From the NCBI GenBank assembly GCA_905234685.1, contig CAJOIR010000002.1, forward strand, positions 1 to 64,000: a DNA stretch of 64,000 bases. The letters are read 5' to 3'. Source of the DNA: Paludibacteraceae bacterium (GTDB lineage: Bacteria > Bacteroidota > Bacteroidia > Bacteroidales > Paludibacteraceae). Positions 43,667 to 52,275 of this stretch are shown here, one piece after another. The position numbers were made by a program, and so were the translations under genes. Under the pieces are notes generated by a model. That model searched no databases, had not been told where the DNA came from, and was given only the letters and a program-made list of their open reading frames with translations. Positions within the stretch are counted from its first letter, which is position 1; the number at the start of each line of letters is the position of its first letter.

Positions 43667-46348
43667 ATGAAAAAGACACTGTTTATCACCCGTTTGGCAA
43701 TAGTGGGAGTTGTGCTGTTTTTCTCCGTCACAGCCTCCTATGCTCAAACCACCGAAGGTAAGGACTTCTGGGTTACATTCCTTCAAGCAGATCAGGATAA
43801 GGATAACAACAACGAACTCTCACTCTCGTTGTCAGTATCTTCGCGTGAAGCATGTACCGTGACTATAGAAAATCCTTATACAGGCTACAAAGAGAATGTC
43901 AGTATCAATGCCAACGAACTTAAGTCAATAGAGTTATATACAGGCTCCGTCATAGGCAGTACTCAACGTCAAAACGACAATGGTAAGACCTGCTATGCTG
44001 TCAACAGCGAGCAGGTGGACACATGTGCGTTGCATGTCACCTCTACCGCCAATATCTCACTCTTTGCCACCAGCTACAAAAAAGCCACATTCGATGCCAC
44101 CAATGTTCTGCCCACTGCTTCGCTCTTGGACGAATACTATGTTCAGACCTATTCTCCGTCAGACCACGGCATGACCAATACTTCACAAGGCTCGCACTTC
44201 GCTATCGTGGCTACTGAGGACGGCACAACTGAAGTGGAATATATCACGACAGTGGCGACAAAAAAGATGAACGACGATTATCAGAAGTACCTTGCCGCCA
44301 AGCAGAACTACGAGCAGATACAGAACGACCCGTTTGCTTCCGAGGCTCAAATTAAGGCTGCTGAACAGACATGGAATGAGTGGAAGAATTTCAAGATAGA
44401 ACTCAAGCCCGAGACAGTATCACTGAAAAAAGGTCAAGTTTGGTATGTATGGACAGGTAAGGCTGACTGGAATGAGGGAGACCTCTCCGGTTCGCATATC
44501 AAAGCAAAGAACGGCAAGAAGATAGCTGTATTCCAAGGTTGTCCTCACACCAACATTCCTTACGACGTGAAGGAGCGTGACCACATCTTCTCTCAGGCAA
44601 TGCCGGTTCAGTATTGGGGAAACACCTTTGCTGTGACTGCCTCCAAAAACCGTGGTCGCGACATATTCCGCATCATGGCATTGTTTGACCAGACAGAAGT
44701 ATATGTTGATGGCAACATGGTGCATAAATTCGACTTCTCAAAAGACACCAAGCACTATTGGGAGTTTGAAATAGGTACAGGCAGCGTGAGCAATACCGGT
44801 GACAAGACGCGTGACGTGCACCATTATTCTGGCACAAGCCACATGGTCACGACCTCATGCCCTGCCGCTCTGCATGAATTCATTGCCTCACACGGATACG
44901 ATGGTGTCTCCAATGGTGACCCTGCCATGCTCTGGGTAAACCCTATTGAGCAGCAGATCGACCAAATTACGTTTGCCACTTACAGCAGCAAAAACGGTAC
45001 TACAAGCCACTATGTCAACATCGTGACTGAGAAACCTGATGCCATAACCCTTGATGGTACTGCTATCGGCTCACAGTTTGCGCTTGTCTCGTCAAGCAAC
45101 CAGTATTACTTCGCACAGGTTGATCTTGGCAACAATGCCGGCAACCATACTCTCAAAAGCACCGAAGGAGGCTTTATTGCCACAGTCTATGGTTTCACCA
45201 AAAACGAGAGTTATGCCTATTCTGCAGGTGGCTCGACAAAGATACTTACTCAGGCTATCACCATAAATGGCGAGGTGTTCACGCCTGAGAGTCACAACAT
45301 GCTCTGCGGCGAGGACACAATTCATTTCGCTTGCCACCTCAACTACGAGTATGAGGATATCACTTGGAACTTCGGTGACGGCACAGCACCTGTCTCTGGC
45401 AAGGACTCACTCGACCACTACTACTCAAAGTCAGGTGCCTACAATGCCTACGTCCTCATACAGCGCTACTCGTCTAACGTATGTGTCGGACAGTCACTAA
45501 TAGACTCCATACCTATCCTTGTCAATATAGGACGTTTCGAATTCAAGGTTGACTCTGTTGAGGTCCTGCCGTGCAAGATTGAAGGACAGAACATGTCGTT
45601 CAAGGTGTTCTTCACAAACTCCTCACAAGTCTCTCTCACAGGCGACAGCGTACATATCAGTTTCAACACTGCGGCACAGCAGGCCGGCTTCAAGCAGGAA
45701 GATCTGCATGTCACCCCAGACTACTTCCTCATCGACATACCTGATGAAGCAGAGGCAGGCGTGACTTATGGTATCGATATTGTCATCAACTCCGACTGCG
45801 GTGGAGCGGACACAACACTCAATTTCGGAGTCAGCTATGCTGCCGACGACATACTCGTTCAGCGCTTCGACAATGTGCTTGGTCTCATTCAGAAGCCTTT
45901 TGAAGGTAAAGAACTGAGCGATTTCCACTGGTATAAAGACAGTCTGCTTATGCCTGACGAGCAGAACGCAGTGCTCAACCTCAAGAACGAGGCTGATACG
46001 GTGAGCGAATACTACGTATGCTTTACCATTGACAAAGGTACTAACCTCGAACTGACCACCTGCTCCTGCCCGAAACGTTTCCATTCCGGCAGTCGAGACA
46101 TGCAGTTCGGCACCGACTCTGCATCTGTCAGTATATCAACCATGAGTGCACCGGCAAGCAGCATCATCTTCGTAAATGCAGAAGACCAGGCACAAGCTGA
46201 ATGGATAAAGATTGACGGCACTATTCTCACGACAAACAGCTTGCCTCAAGGAGGAGGACTCGTCTATGTCCCAGCGGACAAAGGCATTTACATACTCCGT
46301 GTCACCACCGGCAAGAAGCCTCGTAACTTCAAGTTCTTAGTTTATTAA
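43667..46348 (+). CDS. Secreted IgGFc-binding-like protein with PKD domain and T9SS signal (copy A)
   Basis: 893 aa. Signal peptide 1-26. The mature protein begins with TEGKDFWVTFL, the signature of the Bacteroidota proteins assigned to the IgGFc-binding N-terminal family (PF17517). That region runs to about 520 and includes a charged, predicted helical insert at about 200-245. A PKD domain follows (about 550-610, with WNFGDG), then Ig-like segments and a type A T9SS sorting domain ending GIYILRVTTG...KFLVY. The protein should be exported and anchored at the surface. Whether it binds immunoglobulin is unproven for this family in bacteria. It is the first gene of an operon with an OmpA protein and a second copy. 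Confidence 0.85.
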   Translation: MKKTLFITRLAIVGVVLFFSVTASYAQTTEGKDFWVTFLQADQDKDNNNELSLSLSVSSREACTVTIENPYTGYKENVSINANELKSIELYTGSVIGSTQRQNDNGKTCYAVNSEQVDTCALHVTSTANISLFATSYKKATFDATNVLPTASLLDEYYVQTYSPSDHGMTNTSQGSHFAIVATEDGTTEVEYITTVATKKMNDDYQKYLAAKQNYEQIQNDPFASEAQIKAAEQTWNEWKNFKIELKPETVSLKKGQVWYVWTGKADWNEGDLSGSHIKAKNGKKIAVFQGCPHTNIPYDVKERDHIFSQAMPVQYWGNTFAVTASKNRGRDIFRIMALFDQTEVYVDGNMVHKFDFSKDTKHYWEFEIGTGSVSNTGDKTRDVHHYSGTSHMVTTSCPAALHEFIASHGYDGVSNGDPAMLWVNPIEQQIDQITFATYSSKNGTTSHYVNIVTEKPDAITLDGTAIGSQFALVSSSNQYYFAQVDLGNNAGNHTLKSTEGGFIATVYGFTKNESYAYSAGGSTKILTQAITINGEVFTPESHNMLCGEDTIHFACHLNYEYEDITWNFGDGTAPVSGKDSLDHYYSKSGAYNAYVLIQRYSSNVCVGQSLIDSIPILVNIGRFEFKVDSVEVLPCKIEGQNMSFKVFFTNSSQVSLTGDSVHISFNTAAQQAGFKQEDLHVTPDYFLIDIPDEAEAGVTYGIDIVINSDCGGADTTLNFGVSYAADDILVQRFDNVLGLIQKPFEGKELSDFHWYKDSLLMPDEQNAVLNLKNEADTVSEYYVCFTIDKGTNLELTTCSCPKRFHSGSRDMQFGTDSASVSISTMSAPASSIIFVNAEDQAQAEWIKIDGTILTTNSLPQGGGLVYVPADKGIYILRVTTGKKPRNFKFLVY

Positions 46349-46369
46349 CCTGTAAAGTCAGCATTGATT

Positions 46370-48532
46370 ATGAAAAAGATATTGAGACATATATTCCTCT
46401 TCACATTACTCTTTGCTCTCGCTGCACCTGTAGTCTATTCGCAGACACGTACACAGACCACACAGAAGCGGGAGATGACTGCACAGGAGAAACAGCGTGC
46501 CGCCGACAAGGCAAAACGTGACAAGGAACGCCAGAAACAACAGGCTGAGCGTCAGAAGCAACAGCAGAAAGCACAGGCTGAACGACTTAAACAGCAACAG
46601 AAGGCGCAGGCTGAACGTGAGAAAGCACAGGCGGAGCGCGAAAAACAGCAAGTTGAGAAAGAGCGTCAGCAACAGAAACAGGCTGCCGATGCCGCACGTC
46701 AGCAGGAGAAAGCTGCAATAGAGAAACAACGCCAACAGGCTAAACAGGAGAAAGCCGACTACGAAAAATACGACAAGCCGATTAAACAGAGCGATGCCAT
46801 ACACTACTTTAACCTCAGCGGCAGACTTGGTTATGCTGCAATGTTCGACAACATAGGAGCATACGGCAAGGAACTGCCTGCGGCAGGTGTCACTTACCCA
46901 CTCATGGACAAGAGTCTGACGGGTGGTGCTGGAGCCGGATTGCAACTGAGTTACGAACTGGCATATCATGCCTTCCGTTTTGAGACCGGCATAGGCTTCG
47001 ACTGGCTCAATTCGCGCAGCGACTATGCCTTCAGCATCGACCGCCGCCTCATCACATATCCGCAGACATATCACTATATGACTGATGACTTGCGTGAAGT
47101 ACGCCACCTCGGCTTCGTAAGCATTCCTGTCATGTTCGGTGCACAGTTCTCACGCTACTACTTCATGCTTGGAGCACGTGTAGGCTACGGCATATTCGGT
47201 ATCTTCAATCAGAAAGGCAGATATGACATCACTGTCAATGACGACGAATACCTGAAGCCTTACGGCTTGGGCATCATTGATAACCCAAGACCGGCAAACA
47301 ATGGCAAACTCACTCTCCGGCAGCCCGACTTGCGTCTTGCTGCCGAGTTCGGAATAGACCTTGACGAGTGGTTACAGGCAGAGCCTGACAAGCGCCGCCG
47401 CCAGATAAAGCCTGGTGAGCGCTACCCGTTTGGCAAAGAGCATATACACTACAAAGTGGCACTATTTGCTGACTACGGAATACTCAACTCCAACGCCATG
47501 TCAGGCAGTCTGCCTCTCAGTTTTGCTGCCGACAATTGGCAGCCAACAGAAGGCAACACGGTATTGTCTCTGGGTGAAGGCTCAGCACTTAACAACCTCT
47601 TCGTTGGCGCCAAGTTCGTTGTGCAGTTCGAGGTGCCCGGCAAGCGTCCTCCTGTTCAGCCTATTCGTCCGAGTTATATCGACCTGCAGGTGGTGGACGA
47701 AGCCACAGGTCAGCCTGTGCCTTCGAGAGTGGTGTTCACCAACCTCAAGAACAACAAGGCGTCTGCGCCTCACGAAATGCGCAAAGGTCTTGCTCACCGC
47801 AGTGCAAGCAAGGGAGACTGGCGTGTTGAGGTCACTGCACCCGACTATTTCGACCTGACACAGGATGTCACTATCGAAGAACCTGGTCAGACAGCCAACC
47901 TGACGCTCCGCATGCGTCATGTGCCGTATTTCCGTCTGCATGTCACAGATGCGGACAATGGCAAGCCGCTGCCTGTCAATGCACAAATATTCTACAAATC
48001 ACAAGAAAACCTGAACGGCAATTCACCTATATATACGATGACCACCGACACTATAAGTGGTTCGGCTCGCCTCATCCTGCCCGACACCACTCGCTATGCC
48101 CTGCATATCGACCTGCTCGGCTACGACTCCTATGAAGCCGACATAGCGTCTGTGGGTGACTCGATAAACGTCATGATGCGTCCTGTGAAGAAAGGTGAGG
48201 TGTTCGTCATGAAGAATCTCTTCTTTGCAACCAACAAGACACGCATACTCAAGCAGTCGGAAGAAGCGCTTGAGCAGATGCACGGCTTCCTCAGCCGCAA
48301 CCCGGAAGTGCGTGTAAAGATTATAGGTCACACCGACAATGTTGGCTCCGATGCCTTCAACCAGAAGCTCTCGGAAGGACGTGCCAATGCAGTGCGTGAC
48401 GACCTGATAGAACGTGGCATCGACCCGTCGCGCATTGAAGCCGAAGGTCGTGGCGAGAAGCAGCCTGTCGATACCAACGACACCGAAGAAGGACGTCAGA
48501 ACAACCGCCGCGTAGAAGTAGAAGTATTGTAA
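46370..48532 (+). CDS. OmpA-family protein with N-terminal coiled coil, barrel-like and regulatory-like domains
   Basis: 720 aa from ATG 46370; the frame can be extended by two codons to a TTG, but the ATG gives the normal signal peptide (MKKILRH...). After the signal peptide (about 1-24), residues about 30-130 are an extreme Lys/Gln/Glu/Ala/Arg coiled coil with repeats of QQQKAQAER type. Residues about 140-420 look like a beta-barrel or PorP-like domain. Two carboxypeptidase-regulatory-like segments follow (about 430-515 and 518-605). The OmpA domain is at about 610-720, with the peptidoglycan-binding motif TDNVGSDAFNQKLSEGRA (Asp and Arg ligands present). It should tether outer-membrane or surface parts to the cell wall. 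It sits between two IgGFc-binding-like genes. Confidence 0.88.
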   Translation: MKKILRHIFLFTLLFALAAPVVYSQTRTQTTQKREMTAQEKQRAADKAKRDKERQKQQAERQKQQQKAQAERLKQQQKAQAEREKAQAEREKQQVEKERQQQKQAADAARQQEKAAIEKQRQQAKQEKADYEKYDKPIKQSDAIHYFNLSGRLGYAAMFDNIGAYGKELPAAGVTYPLMDKSLTGGAGAGLQLSYELAYHAFRFETGIGFDWLNSRSDYAFSIDRRLITYPQTYHYMTDDLREVRHLGFVSIPVMFGAQFSRYYFMLGARVGYGIFGIFNQKGRYDITVNDDEYLKPYGLGIIDNPRPANNGKLTLRQPDLRLAAEFGIDLDEWLQAEPDKRRRQIKPGERYPFGKEHIHYKVALFADYGILNSNAMSGSLPLSFAADNWQPTEGNTVLSLGEGSALNNLFVGAKFVVQFEVPGKRPPVQPIRPSYIDLQVVDEATGQPVPSRVVFTNLKNNKASAPHEMRKGLAHRSASKGDWRVEVTAPDYFDLTQDVTIEEPGQTANLTLRMRHVPYFRLHVTDADNGKPLPVNAQIFYKSQENLNGNSPIYTMTTDTISGSARLILPDTTRYALHIDLLGYDSYEADIASVGDSINVMMRPVKKGEVFVMKNLFFATNKTRILKQSEEALEQMHGFLSRNPEVRVKIIGHTDNVGSDAFNQKLSEGRANAVRDDLIERGIDPSRIEAEGRGEKQPVDTNDTEEGRQNNRRVEVEVL

Positions 48533-48554
48533 ATAATTGATAATTCATATAGTT

Positions 48555-51464
48555 ATGAGAAAACACATATTGGTCATATTGGCAGTACTGACACTGACCT
48601 CAGTTCACACCTATGCACAGACAGCCTCAACACAAGGCAAAGAATTCTGGGTAGCACTCATTCCAAGTCAGGCAGCGGGTAAAATTTCAGAGAGTAATCA
48701 GGAACCAACGTCAAGCAACAATTTCGAGCCATACATTGCTATATCGGCAAAGAAAGCTTGCACTGTAAAGGTTAGCAACCCTAATTCATCTCCTGTGTGG
48801 TCTAAGATAGTCAATGTCGGTAACAACGGATGGGTGGAAATCAGAGATATACCTGTTGAACAATGGTATCCTAATGGTCTGCCTGCATCAGAACAAACAT
48901 ACAATCACGGATTGAAAGTTGAAGCCACTGAAAATGTATCTGTTTTCTGTGCATTACGTTGGTATGCAAGTTTTGACGCCACAAATATATTGCCTGTCAC
49001 AGCATTGCAAAGTGAATACATAGTTCAGACTTATGGACCTACTTCTGATAGCGAGGGGCATCATTCTTCAGAATTCTCAGTGCTTGCTGCACAAGACTGT
49101 ACAGTGGATATTGTCCCTTCTAAAAAGACAATGAAAGGAAACAATGCCAATCAAATCATCAATGTCAATCTCAAAGCAGGTCAGGTTTATCATGTATTGA
49201 GTGGTACTGACTTGGATTTGAGTGGTAGCACTGTCATGGCTCGTGACAATAAAAAGATTGCAGTATTTGCAGGGTGCCCTTTGGCGCGTATTCCTAACGA
49301 CCGCTCAGCACGCGACCTATTGTATGAACAATTGTTTCCAACCGACTATTGGGGTACAGAGTTTATCACAACACGCTCATGTTGGAAAGATGCGAACAGA
49401 ATTAAAATCACAGCCAAAGAAGACGGCACTAACATTACTATTTATGGTAACTATTATGCCGACAATACAAGTACTGCCACATCAAAAAACATGACACGCA
49501 CAATCAACAAAGGCGAGTCATTGGAGTTTGAGATGTCAGCAGGTCCTACTATCACGAACCAGATTGAATGGCAAAGCAGTCATACTTTTGAAGGCGCTTG
49601 CTTTACAGATTCTGCTGTTTACATCCGCACTTCATGTCCTTGTGCTGTTCTGTCGTATGATGTAGGAAACGCATATCGTATGCACAAATCAAAAGGTAAT
49701 GTTCGTACCGAGGAACATATCAAAGACGGTAGCACAGACGATGATGACTATCTTGGTGACCCGTCAATGACATGGGTAAGTCCTATTGAACAGATGATAA
49801 ACAGCATCGTATTTGGTTTGATGGGCACCAACAGGACTAACAAGCATTTTGTCAATATAGTGACTTCTGCGAGCAATGTTGCCAACATGACGCTTAATGG
49901 CCGTTCAATATCAAACAGATTTCATAGTGTTGATGGTAATCCTGAATATTCATATTGCAGAATTAAGTTTTCTGACACTCAGGATGGTGTAGCGAATCCT
50001 TTCTATTTTCTCAGTAGTAAAGGAGGTTTTATGGCTACCGTTTATGGTAATGGCGATGATGAGTCTTATGCATACTCCGTAGGCTCAGCGGCTGTCACAA
50101 GAGGTATTCGCGTAGGTGGTGAAGTGGTAAGCAACGGAGAGCAGAGCAACAATAGCTATTGCGTGGGAGAAACCATCACTTTCGACGCCGAAGTAGGTAC
50201 AACACCTGTGGAGCGAGTTGACTGGAACTTCGGTGACTTTACCAAACTCAACGGAGACAAACAGTTCGACTATACTTTCGACTCCCCTGGTTGGTATGAG
50301 GTCACAGCGCGTGTATATTATGCCAAAGACCCGTGTACAGGCAAGGACATTGACCCGCAGAACATAACAGTACGTTTCCGTGTGGACAAATCGAGGAAAT
50401 TCATCAATCCGGACATTGAAAAAGACGACTGTCTGTATGAGCCGGAGCCGGGATATACGCTGGCAAGTTATCCACTGTTCCGAAACGACACCACCTTTGT
50501 GGACTGCGATACGCTTATTACTGTCAAGATGCGAGGTATTGCCACTCAGAATCCTCTGGCAGAGAATCTTGAGGACGATGACGTAGTCCGCTGGCGCGGT
50601 AAGGACTATACGGCCTCTGGCACATATTCCGACACCATACCCGAAGCCAACTACATGGGCTGCGACAGCATCGTATCAGCCAACATCACCGTGCACACAT
50701 GTCTGAAGCTGGATGCTCAGCCTGAAAACGACACTGTATGCGCCGATGATGACGAACTTGTACTCAAATTCACCATCAATAAAGGGAACTTGCAGGAAGA
50801 CGCCGTCTTCATTGTGGCTGGCAAAGACACTATACAACTGGAGGTGTCATTGCGCGAGAACAAGTTCATTGTACCGCTCAGTTCGTTCCCGCCTGACATT
50901 TACAACTGCAAACTATATATCAAGGATGCCGATTGCACCCATGACTTCGAGCAGCCTCTACGTTTTGTGGTACGCTACCCCTCAAGCGTCATACGCCAGA
51001 AGTGGGACGATGTGCTTGTAATACCACTTGACGTAATCAACAAGTACAACATTGAAGGCTATCAATGGATGAAAGACGGCAAGCCTATCGAAGGTGCCAA
51101 CGGCTCGTGGTACTATACCGGCGAAGATGAAAAACTCGATCCTGATGCTGAGTACAGCGTTGTCATGACCTCCACTGACGGCAAGAGCATTGAGACGTGC
51201 CCGACAGACATAAAGGTGCAGAATACATCTGCGCCAGCCACTGTAAGCATACATCCCACCCTGCTTATGCCGCATGAGACTATCAGCGTCCTTGCCGAGG
51301 GTGACTGCACTGCCGCTATCTACAGCACCATAGGTGTGAAGGAATACGATTGCAGTTTCAGCAATGAGGCTCGCATACAGGCTCCTGCACGTTCAGGCAT
51401 CTACATCATGCATGTCACCATGCCCGACGGCACCAAGCAGAGCATGCAGATTGTAGTCAAATAA
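48555..51464 (+). CDS. Secreted IgGFc-binding-like protein with PKD domain and T9SS signal (copy B)
   Basis: 969 aa from ATG 48555. An in-frame TTG at 48537 is rejected because the ATG gives a clean signal peptide ending THTYAQ. Start of the mature protein, STQGKEFWVALIP, matches copy A. The IgGFc-binding-like region runs to about 520, a PKD-like domain (VDWNFGDF) lies at about 545-610, Cys-containing Ig-like segments follow, and a T9SS type A signal covers about 895-969 (ends GIYIMHVTMPDG...IVVK). It follows the OmpA gene after 22 bases. The copies are clearly paralogous but strongly diverged, so they are probably two different parts of one surface structure rather than recent duplicates. 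Confidence 0.85.
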   Translation: MRKHILVILAVLTLTSVHTYAQTASTQGKEFWVALIPSQAAGKISESNQEPTSSNNFEPYIAISAKKACTVKVSNPNSSPVWSKIVNVGNNGWVEIRDIPVEQWYPNGLPASEQTYNHGLKVEATENVSVFCALRWYASFDATNILPVTALQSEYIVQTYGPTSDSEGHHSSEFSVLAAQDCTVDIVPSKKTMKGNNANQIINVNLKAGQVYHVLSGTDLDLSGSTVMARDNKKIAVFAGCPLARIPNDRSARDLLYEQLFPTDYWGTEFITTRSCWKDANRIKITAKEDGTNITIYGNYYADNTSTATSKNMTRTINKGESLEFEMSAGPTITNQIEWQSSHTFEGACFTDSAVYIRTSCPCAVLSYDVGNAYRMHKSKGNVRTEEHIKDGSTDDDDYLGDPSMTWVSPIEQMINSIVFGLMGTNRTNKHFVNIVTSASNVANMTLNGRSISNRFHSVDGNPEYSYCRIKFSDTQDGVANPFYFLSSKGGFMATVYGNGDDESYAYSVGSAAVTRGIRVGGEVVSNGEQSNNSYCVGETITFDAEVGTTPVERVDWNFGDFTKLNGDKQFDYTFDSPGWYEVTARVYYAKDPCTGKDIDPQNITVRFRVDKSRKFINPDIEKDDCLYEPEPGYTLASYPLFRNDTTFVDCDTLITVKMRGIATQNPLAENLEDDDVVRWRGKDYTASGTYSDTIPEANYMGCDSIVSANITVHTCLKLDAQPENDTVCADDDELVLKFTINKGNLQEDAVFIVAGKDTIQLEVSLRENKFIVPLSSFPPDIYNCKLYIKDADCTHDFEQPLRFVVRYPSSVIRQKWDDVLVIPLDVINKYNIEGYQWMKDGKPIEGANGSWYYTGEDEKLDPDAEYSVVMTSTDGKSIETCPTDIKVQNTSAPATVSIHPTLLMPHETISVLAEGDCTAAIYSTIGVKEYDCSFSNEARIQAPARSGIYIMHVTMPDGTKQSMQIVVK

Positions 51465-51499
51465 ACGGCATTTCCCGCCACCCTTACGCTACCTTCGAG

Positions 51500-51553
51500 C
51501 TTAGGATGAACTTCGGATGAGGTTAGGATGAGGTTCGGATGGTCTTAGTGTGT
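51500..51553. repeat. 11-bp tandem repeat array downstream of IgGFc-like copy B
   Basis: Four consecutive 11-bp units (51500-51510, 51511-51521, 51522-51532, 51533-51543) with core TTMGGATGA and a fifth degenerate unit. The third core base alternates A, C, A, C, so the higher-order unit is 22 bp. It starts 36 bases after a stop codon and ends shortly before the PAP2 gene. Confidence 0.85.
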
Positions 51554-51570
51554 TAAATTGTATATCTGTT

Positions 51571-52275
51571 ATGAAGCAGTTTTTGAAGGACAACGCGGTT
51601 TTTCTTTCTCTGTTTGTCATTGTATTTGCAACAATGGCATGGGCTGTTGACTGCCTTGATAAGGCAGAGGTGCACCTGTGGCTCAACTCGTGCCACACAC
51701 CTTTCGGCGACATCTTCTGTCGCTACTACACCCACGTAGCCGAATACGGCATCTACGTCATCGCCTTCCTTCTGCTTTTCTGGAAGGCTGGAGCAAGCAT
51801 CTATCTGTTGGCGGCAGAGGGAGTAGGAGCAATCATTGTGCAGAGCATCAAGTTCTCCGTGCGTGCCCCGCGACCGAAACTATTCTTCGACATAGCCAAC
51901 AACCCTGATGCACTGCCCTTGGTGGAAGGAGTACGACTAAACAGCATCAACTCCTTTCCGTCAGGTCACTCGTGCACTTTCTTTATTCTCTTCTTTGCTC
52001 TGTGTATCATAATTGACTACTATAGAAAAGAGACGCACTTGCGTGCATCTCTCTATCAACTTGTTGCCTTTGTTTTAGCCTTGGCAGGTGCATTCACGCG
52101 CATATATCTCTCGCAACACTTTCTGACCGACGTGTTTGCCGGTGGCTTGACGGGTGTGCTCACGGTATGTATGCTCTACCCTGCTTTCCTATGGCTTAAT
52201 AATAAGCATCCAAAGGTTTGCGCCTGGCATATCGCTTTGCCCAGACAGCGAAAAGGACAAGACACGCCAGAGTAA
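51571..52275 (+). CDS. PAP2-family membrane phosphatase
   Basis: 234 aa from ATG 51571; an in-frame GTG at 51550 is possible but lies in the repeat-flanking DNA. Five or six membrane helices. The acid-phosphatase signature is intact: KFSVRAPRP (KX6RP), PSGHS (PSGH) and RIYLSQHFLTDV (SRX5HX3D variant in which Arg precedes). The family removes phosphate from lipid phosphates such as undecaprenyl pyrophosphate, phosphatidylglycerophosphate or lipid A. Its last 80 bases overlap the 3' end of the convergent cstA gene. Confidence 0.88.
   Translation: MKQFLKDNAVFLSLFVIVFATMAWAVDCLDKAEVHLWLNSCHTPFGDIFCRYYTHVAEYGIYVIAFLLLFWKAGASIYLLAAEGVGAIIVQSIKFSVRAPRPKLFFDIANNPDALPLVEGVRLNSINSFPSGHSCTFFILFFALCIIIDYYRKETHLRASLYQLVAFVLALAGAFTRIYLSQHFLTDVFAGGLTGVLTVCMLYPAFLWLNNKHPKVCAWHIALPRQRKGQDTPE

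Noticed and set aside
46406..47107. 233-codon minus-strand open frame with a leucine-rich hydrophobic stretch
   Set aside because: Complement of the Gln/Lys coiled coil of the OmpA-family gene; codons for Gln and Lys give Leu and Phe on the other strand, which mimics membrane helices.
51483..51553. CRISPR array
   Set aside because: Units are 11 bp, contiguous and without spacers, and there are no cas genes.
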